Assembly: GCA_016840945.1 (NCBI GenBank)
Contig: JAEORJ010000195.1
Span: 1 to 5,391, forward strand
From: Candidatus Gerdarchaeota archaeon
GTDB lineage: Archaea > Asgardarchaeota > Heimdallarchaeia > JABLTI01
Direction of reading: 5' to 3'
DNA length: 5,391 bases
Below are positions 1 through 3,535 of this stretch, piece after piece (positions within the stretch are counted from its first letter, which is position 1; the number at the start of each line of letters is the position of its first letter). The notes beneath the pieces were generated by a model. It saw nothing but the letters and a program-made list of their open reading frames with translations, ran no database searches and was not told the DNA's origin. Made by a program: the position numbers and the translations under genes.

Positions 1-502
1 AAGTACCAATAACTAAAATACCTTGTAATAGGCTATTTTGTAAAGGCCATGAACGTGGAGGTGTACGTTCAGCTAGAATATTCGAGCTAGTTGGTAAAGT
101 AGCAGAAAAAGTAACACTTTGAACTCCACGTAATGCAGCAAAGGAATAAATGCTTCTAAGAGGTAAAAGTAGGAAATTAAGGAATGAGGAAATATAGGAA
201 GCAATAATAGCAATAAATCTTGAAACATTAAATTTCTGTGCTAAATATGCCCAGAAAATCTGAACAATACTAAGAAGACTAGTTATAGAAACCATAAGGC
301 CTATCTCGGTAGAATTAGCATTGAGTTGATTTTTACCGAAAAGTGGTATAAAAGGTGATAAGATTGAATCAGAGAATGCTCTAGTACCATTTGAAGCTAA
401 CCAAACACCCATTTTAAGGTTTGATTTCAGTTGATTCTTCATAGATCTAGAATCTTTGATTTCTTGTTCCTCTAAAGGAATTTTCTTATCCTTTTTTCGC
501 AT
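1..502 (-). CDS. Major facilitator superfamily transporter, N-terminal part (runs off left edge)
   Basis: I translated this reading frame directly: it is open for 167 codons from an ATG at 502-500 to the window edge. A charged, Lys/Glu-rich cytoplasmic tail (residues 1-30) is followed by hydrophobic segments at about 33-55, 65-88, 95-115 and 118-143. This matches the first helices of an MFS transporter. The loop after helix 2, WAYLAQKFNVSRF (residues 84-96), sits where MFS motif A (GxLaDrxGrr) belongs but is degenerate. The stretch LRGVQSV...ILAERTPPRSW (124-151) resembles the helix 4-5 region of drug or sugar efflux-type members. The substrate cannot be told. An AGG about 10 bases upstream of the ATG is a weak ribosome-binding site; Met21 and Met31 are alternative starts. 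The gene is divergent from the HEAT-repeat gene. The family call is fairly secure; the rest of the protein is outside the window. Confidence 0.8.
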   Translation of the reverse strand, partial: MRKKDKKIPLEEQEIKDSRSMKNQLKSNLKMGVWLASNGTRAFSDSILSPFIPLFGKNQLNANSTEIGLMVSITSLLSIVQIFWAYLAQKFNVSRFIAIIASYISSFLNFLLLPLRSIYSFAALRGVQSVTFSATLPTSSNILAERTPPRSWPLQNSLLQGILVIGT

Positions 503-565
503 AAATAGATACCTTTTATCAGTTTTATTCCAAATAGTAATAATTGAGAAAAAATAAAAAACATA

Positions 566-575
566 ATTTATAAAT
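566..575. promoter_or_regulatory. Palindromic TATA-like box in a divergent intergenic region
   Basis: ATTTATAAAT is a perfect 10-base palindrome, so it offers a TATAAA on both strands. With a start site about 28 bases downstream, plus-strand transcription would begin near 597. That gives a leader of about 32 bases containing the GGGTGAT site of the HEAT-repeat gene. Minus-strand transcription would begin near 544, about 42 bases before the transporter ATG. The positions fit archaeal promoters in both directions, but in A+T-rich DNA such boxes arise often by chance. Confidence 0.4.
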
Positions 576-616
576 AAATTGTAAGAGTACATTCTTATTA
601 TAAAGTCTATAAAAGC

Positions 617-623
617 GGGTGAT
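617..623 (+). promoter_or_regulatory. Shine-Dalgarno site that decides a TTG start
   Basis: GGGTGAT matches the GGTGAT core complementary to the 3' end of archaeal 16S rRNA. It ends 5 bases before TTG at 629-631. The first in-frame ATG comes only about 80 codons later, inside the HEAT repeats, so this site strongly supports TTG as the real start. Confidence 0.75.
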
Positions 624-628
624 AATCT

Positions 629-1177
629 TTGGATGAATCTCGAGAAAAAATAATTCAAGATTTATTAGATCAATTGAATAATGATGATTGGGTGATAAGG
701 TGTAATGCTGCTAAGATTCTAGGTAATATTGATGCAGAAGAAGCTATTGAAGAAATACTCGAGAAATTGAAAAGAGAAAATAATCGAGATGTGAGAAAGA
801 AGATCGTTCAAGCTTTAGGTGAAATTGATCTGAAAGTCGCAGTACCGATTTTGGTTGGGATTATGAAAAATGATGGAAGCATGATGGTAAGATATACAGC
901 AGCAAGGGCATTAAGTAGAATGGGAGCTATAGAAGCTATTCCTGAAATTAAGGAAAGAGTTACTAAGGAAACCAATTTTGATAGTATTTTCTGGTTTCAT
1001 ATAGCATTAGCTCGATTAGAAGATGATGAAAAAGGGCAAGGAATTCAAACGCTTAAGAATATGAAAAAAAAGGGATTACTTGGTGAGAAACATGAAAAAA
1101 TATTCGCCAATCTTGTAAAAGAGCTTGCAAAAAGGAAGAAAATGTTGAAGAAACAGAAAAAGAAGGAAAATAGATAG
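629..1177 (+). CDS. HEAT-repeat (PBS-lyase-like) protein
   Basis: The protein has 182 residues and is built of paired amphipathic helices. Repeats fall at about 4-36, 37-68 and 69-103, with a degenerate fourth at 104-135. Typical HEAT_2/PBS-lyase signatures are visible: DDWVIRCNAAKILGNI (19-34), RDVRKKIVQALGEI (53-66) and MMVRYTAARALSRMG (85-99). Proteins of this kind are generally scaffolds for protein-protein contact; no catalytic residues are expected and none are seen. The last 30 or so residues are strongly basic (KELAKRKKMLKKQKKK), which could contact nucleic acid or acidic lipids; that is inference. There is no signal peptide or membrane helix, so it is cytoplasmic. Translation starts at TTG with a good ribosome-binding site. 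The gene is divergent from the MFS gene and ends 5 bases from the convergent corA stop. The partner is unknown. Confidence 0.85.
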   Translation: MDESREKIIQDLLDQLNNDDWVIRCNAAKILGNIDAEEAIEEILEKLKRENNRDVRKKIVQALGEIDLKVAVPILVGIMKNDGSMMVRYTAARALSRMGAIEAIPEIKERVTKETNFDSIFWFHIALARLEDDEKGQGIQTLKNMKKKGLLGEKHEKIFANLVKELAKRKKMLKKQKKKENR

Positions 1178-1182
1178 TTCTT

Positions 1183-2256
1183 TTATAACCACTTCTTTCT
1201 TTTGAAGTAGAAAATCATACCAATGACTATAACAAGCATAACACCTAAAATGATAAAATAACTCCATCTCCAACCAAATTCAAACATGTCAAAATTCATT
1301 CCATAAAAACCTACAATAAAGGTCAAAGGAATAAAGATAGTAGAGATAATAGTTAGAATTTTCATTATTTCATTCATTTTGTTGCTTATACTGGAGATAT
1401 AAATATCTATCATACTCGAGACCATTTCTCTATAGATTTCAATATTATCAATGATTTGAATAACATGATCATAAACATCATGAAGATAAATTTCAGTTGA
1501 TTCTTTGATAAAAGGAGAATCCATCTTACTCAACCGATTAATAACTTCACGTAAAGGCCAAGTAGCTTTACGAATATTGATCATATCATTTCTCATTTTG
1601 TAGATGTCTTGTAACTTTTCAGGTGTAGGATTATCAACCAATCCCTCTTGTAAAGCTTCTACATTTTCTCCAAAATCCTCTAAAATAACAAAATAATTGT
1701 CAACTAAAAGGTCTAAAACAGCATACGCTAAATAGTCAGAACCAAATTTTCTGATTCTACTTTGATCGTTTCTTATTCTCTCATGGATAGGATCAAATTG
1801 ATTAGGTGGTAGTTCCTGAAAAGTTAAAACAAAATTCTTACCTAAAATAATACTTACTTGTTCAAGTTCAAGCGATTTATCTTCTTTAACATAATTGATT
1901 GCATTTAAGACTATGAATACGTAATCTGGAAAATAATCAACTTTTAATCTTTGATTGGTAGAAGCAATATCTTCCATAATCAGTGGATGAAAATTAAAAC
2001 GTTCACCTAAAGAAACCAAGAGAGATTTATCTTTAGTACCAATAACATCAATCCAATTGACACGATCAGTTTTCAAAAATTCATCAAGAAATTTAAAATC
2101 ATTAGAAGTTTTTTCAGTGTATTTTGTTTTATTATAACTAACGAAATTAATTATCGTTCTATCAAAATTTATAGAGTGATCTTTTTCCGGGATATTATCT
2201 ATATCACTTCTATTATCCATTCCATTGGGTGTACAATTAGTTTCTTGGTCAACCAT
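1183..2256 (-). CDS. corA: CorA-family magnesium/cobalt transport protein
   Basis: This 357-residue protein is close in length to characterised CorA proteins (about 350). CorA forms a homopentameric channel that carries Mg2+ (and Co2+/Ni2+) into the cell, gated by metal at its large cytoplasmic domain. Visible landmarks are FHPLIMEDI (89-97), the long helical region with WPLREVI (233-239), two C-terminal membrane helices (about 299-317 and 333-351), the signature YGMNF (318-322) that forms the pore mouth, and a basic tail FKRKKWL. The outer loop after GMN reads DMFEFGWRW, lacking the common MPEL proline but keeping an acidic residue. About 35 N-terminal residues are polar and poorly conserved-looking, so Met13 is a possible alternative start. 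No strong ribosome-binding site precedes Met1. The gene is convergent with the HEAT-repeat gene and divergent from the membrane-protein gene. Confidence 0.95.
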   Translation of the reverse strand: MVDQETNCTPNGMDNRSDIDNIPEKDHSINFDRTIINFVSYNKTKYTEKTSNDFKFLDEFLKTDRVNWIDVIGTKDKSLLVSLGERFNFHPLIMEDIASTNQRLKVDYFPDYVFIVLNAINYVKEDKSLELEQVSIILGKNFVLTFQELPPNQFDPIHERIRNDQSRIRKFGSDYLAYAVLDLLVDNYFVILEDFGENVEALQEGLVDNPTPEKLQDIYKMRNDMINIRKATWPLREVINRLSKMDSPFIKESTEIYLHDVYDHVIQIIDNIEIYREMVSSMIDIYISSISNKMNEIMKILTIISTIFIPLTFIVGFYGMNFDMFEFGWRWSYFIILGVMLVIVIGMIFYFKRKKWL

Positions 2257-2272
2257 TAAAATCGCTCTACCA

Positions 2273-2279
2273 TTTTAAA
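2273..2279 (-). promoter_or_regulatory. Candidate TATA box for corA
   Basis: On the minus strand TTTAAAA begins 23 bases upstream of the corA ATG at 2256. This is close to the spacing expected for a leaderless or very short-leader archaeal message and agrees with the lack of a clear ribosome-binding site. The box is weak and the surroundings are A+T-rich, so this is tentative. Confidence 0.25.
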
Positions 2280-2401
2280 GTATTATTTGTTATCCAATTA
2301 TTAATATTTTATTAGAAAAAAAAGATGAATTAATAAAATTGAATCTAAAATAATCTATCAAATAAATATATGATAATAATTTATTCTGAAGTAATTAAGG
2401 T

Positions 2402-2421
2402 AAGTCTATAAATTGAGACTT
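2402..2421 (+). promoter_or_regulatory. TATA box embedded in an inverted repeat (candidate promoter/operator)
   Basis: The arms AAGTCT (2402-2407) and AGACTT (2416-2421) are perfectly complementary around an 8-base spacer. TATAAA (2407-2412) starts 28 bases before the ATG at 2435. The spacing predicts transcription starting at or next to the A of the ATG, so a leaderless message, and no ribosome-binding site is seen upstream. A repressor dimer bound to the repeat would block TBP; that regulatory role is inferred. Confidence 0.45.
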
Positions 2422-2434
2422 CATTATTAGTAGT

Positions 2435-3061
2435 ATGGAAAATCAAATAGAAGAAAAAAAAGAACTTATAACAAAAATACCTTTATGGTTACAAATTTTC
2501 TATATTATTTCAGGTTCAACTAGTCTTATTTTTGCAGTTATTGTATTGATCAATCTTAAATTTGAATATCTTATAACATCAATATTATTCGGTATAGCAC
2601 TTCTAACAATTGGTGTTACAAGGATATTTGTTGGATTATTTGATAAAAGACAAGAAAAATCATTAGCTATTCTAAATTTCATTACAGGGATATTATTGAT
2701 ACCCATTGGTTTAGTAGCGATAAATAAACATGATATAACATTGAGAATAGTTTTTGTCTTTATAGCAATAGCATTCCTTTTACTAGGAATCATTGGAGTA
2801 GTAAAGGGATTTCAAGAAAATGCCAAAGGAGCAATAACCAGATTACTATTGATTGTCTATGGATTTCTTTTAATAACAGTAGCGATAACAGATTTAGCTG
2901 TAGACGAAATAGCAAAAACAGTTTTGATAGTAATATTATCTTGTGGTTTCATTCTACTAGGGATAAGGAGACTAATTGATGGAGTATACAGTGTTAGAAA
3001 GATAAAGAATGGAAAAATCATCGAAAAAGAAATAGAACAAAAAGATAAGAAAGAATCATGA
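2435..3061 (+). CDS. Six-helix membrane protein, DUF308/HdeD-like
   Basis: This 208-residue integral membrane protein has predicted helices at about 17-39, 45-68, 76-97, 102-125, 133-153 and 160-183. A short charged N terminus precedes them and a Lys/Glu-rich tail (189-208) follows. It carries internal repeats: a pattern of LLxxGxxxxxxG followed by a polar turn recurs at 56-70, 116-130 and 174-188 (LTIGVTRIFVGLFDK, LLGIIGVVKGFQENA, LLGIRRLIDGVYSVR). This is the hallmark of the DUF308 short membrane repeat also found in HdeD, an acid-stress membrane protein of enteric bacteria. The biochemical function of the family in archaea is unknown, and I infer none here. The message is probably leaderless. 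The gene is divergent from corA and convergent with the zinc-ribbon gene. Confidence 0.75.
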   Translation: MENQIEEKKELITKIPLWLQIFYIISGSTSLIFAVIVLINLKFEYLITSILFGIALLTIGVTRIFVGLFDKRQEKSLAILNFITGILLIPIGLVAINKHDITLRIVFVFIAIAFLLLGIIGVVKGFQENAKGAITRLLLIVYGFLLITVAITDLAVDEIAKTVLIVILSCGFILLGIRRLIDGVYSVRKIKNGKIIEKEIEQKDKKES

Positions 3062-3077
3062 GAAAAAGAAAAAATCA

Positions 3078-3098
3078 AGTTGAAAATAAATTTCAACT
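3078..3098 (+). terminator. Hairpin after the membrane-protein gene, possible terminator
   Basis: AGTTGAAA (3078-3085) and TTTCAACT (3091-3098) form a perfect 8-base-pair stem around the 5-base loop ATAAA, starting 17 bases after the stop codon. It is A+T-rich and has no T-run after it on the plus strand. On the minus strand it is followed by TTGATTTTTTCTTTTTC, so it may instead end minus-strand transcripts of the zinc-ribbon gene. Being a convergent intergenic hairpin, it may serve both. Confidence 0.4.
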
Positions 3099-3110
3099 AG
3101 GAATGAATTG

Positions 3111-3131
3111 GTAGATACATTTAGTGTCTAC
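3111..3131 (+). repeat. Second small hairpin overlapping the end of the zinc-ribbon gene
   Basis: GTAGATAC (3111-3118) and GTGTCTAC (3124-3131) pair over 8 positions, with one T-G wobble when read on the plus strand and one C-A mismatch on the minus strand. The loop is 5 bases. The stop codon of the minus-strand zinc-ribbon gene (3121-3123) lies in the loop. It is better paired in plus-strand RNA, so it could stabilise or terminate read-through from the membrane-protein gene. The evidence is modest. Confidence 0.3.
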
Positions 3132-3285
3132 TTGGCTTGCGCTTTTGATAGCAATCTCTACAATACACTGGTCGTTCTTCATCTGGTTTGAAAGGAACTT
3201 CGGTTTCTTTTCCACATTCTGAACAAGTAACCTTGTGCATTTCTCGAGGTGCTCTATTGCCTGTATTTCTGGATCTATAACCCAT
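3121..3285 (-). CDS. CxxC-x17-CxxC zinc-ribbon microprotein
   Basis: This 54-codon gene was found by translating the minus strand. Cysteines at 21, 24, 42 and 45 form two CxxC pairs separated by exactly 17 residues, with the conserved core CSECGKETEVPFKP and RPVYCRDCYQKRKP. This is the small CxxC-x17-CxxC zinc-ribbon domain seen in archaea and several bacterial groups. The four cysteines would bind one zinc ion. The N terminus (MGYRSRNTGNRAPRE) and C terminus (QKRKPSRH) are basic, so contact with nucleic acid or ribosomes is plausible, but no function is established that I can name. The start is ATG at 3285, with a GGTG 7 bases upstream as a partial ribosome-binding site; Met16 is a less likely alternative. 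The coding length, the motif and the in-frame stop make this a real gene despite its small size. Confidence 0.85.
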   Translation of the reverse strand: MGYRSRNTGNRAPREMHKVTCSECGKETEVPFKPDEERPVYCRDCYQKRKPSRH

Positions 3286-3526
3286 TTTCTTACACCATTA
3301 TTAGTTATTATACATCATAAATAGAAAATAGTGAAGACTAATTTTTACTAGATAGAACTAAAAGTTCATCGCCTAAAATTATTTCATTCCTATCTCAATA
3401 TTTGATTAAATGTATACGACAGAAAATTGATATCTCAGTTTTTAAAGCTATCTTTAAAATTATTTTATTATTCAAATCAGAAAATTTGATCAATTATAGG
3501 TAAAAAAAAGAAAAGGATTGGCATTT
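3286..3526. other. Non-coding stretch between the zinc-ribbon and caspase-like genes
   Basis: I see no convincing reading frame or tRNA in these 241 bases. The right end carries the T-tract and part of the stem of the terminator of the caspase-like gene. The left end carries the promoter of the zinc-ribbon gene. In the middle, TTTTAAAG (3440-3447) and CTTTAAAA (3452-3459) form a perfect 8-base-pair A+T-rich stem with a 4-base loop. Its role is unknown and it may be chance. Confidence 0.5.
3305..3312 (-). promoter_or_regulatory. Candidate TATA box for the zinc-ribbon gene
   Basis: On the minus strand TATAATAA begins 27 bases before the ATG at 3285, the spacing of an archaeal TATA box for a leaderless or near-leaderless message. 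The GGTG close to the ATG suggests some leader instead, so another box further upstream may be the true one. Confidence 0.3.
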
Positions 3527-3535
3527 TCATGCCAA
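3502..3535 (-). terminator. Intrinsic-type terminator of the caspase-like gene
   Basis: Read on the minus strand, TTGGCAT (3535-3529) and ATGCCAA (3524-3518) form a perfect 7-base-pair stem closed by a GAAA tetraloop (3528-3525). After CC come TTTT, C and eight T (3514-3502). The stop codon TGA (3529-3527) spans the last stem base and the loop. Hairpin plus T-tract is the classical intrinsic layout; in archaea the T-tract alone can suffice. Confidence 0.75.

Noticed and set aside
603..613. AAGTCTATAAA as the main promoter of the HEAT-repeat gene
   Set aside because: It would place the transcript start about 7 bases inside the gene, losing the well-placed GGGTGAT and TTG; the box at 566-575 fits better.
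1076..1273. Minus-strand frame of 65 codons
   Set aside because: It overlaps the HEAT-repeat gene tail and the corA end in another frame, and its Phe/Leu/Lys-rich product is what antisense of Lys-rich codons gives.
2500..3096. Two minus-strand frames (2500-2793 and 2857-3096) opposite the membrane-protein gene
   Set aside because: They are antisense shadows of a clear six-helix membrane protein; no domain is recognisable and neither has promoter or ribosome-binding signals.
3286..3526. Possible small RNA or tRNA gene in the intergenic stretch
   Set aside because: No cloverleaf, A/B-box-like or C/D-box pattern was recognisable; only one A+T-rich stem and the neighbouring gene's terminator.
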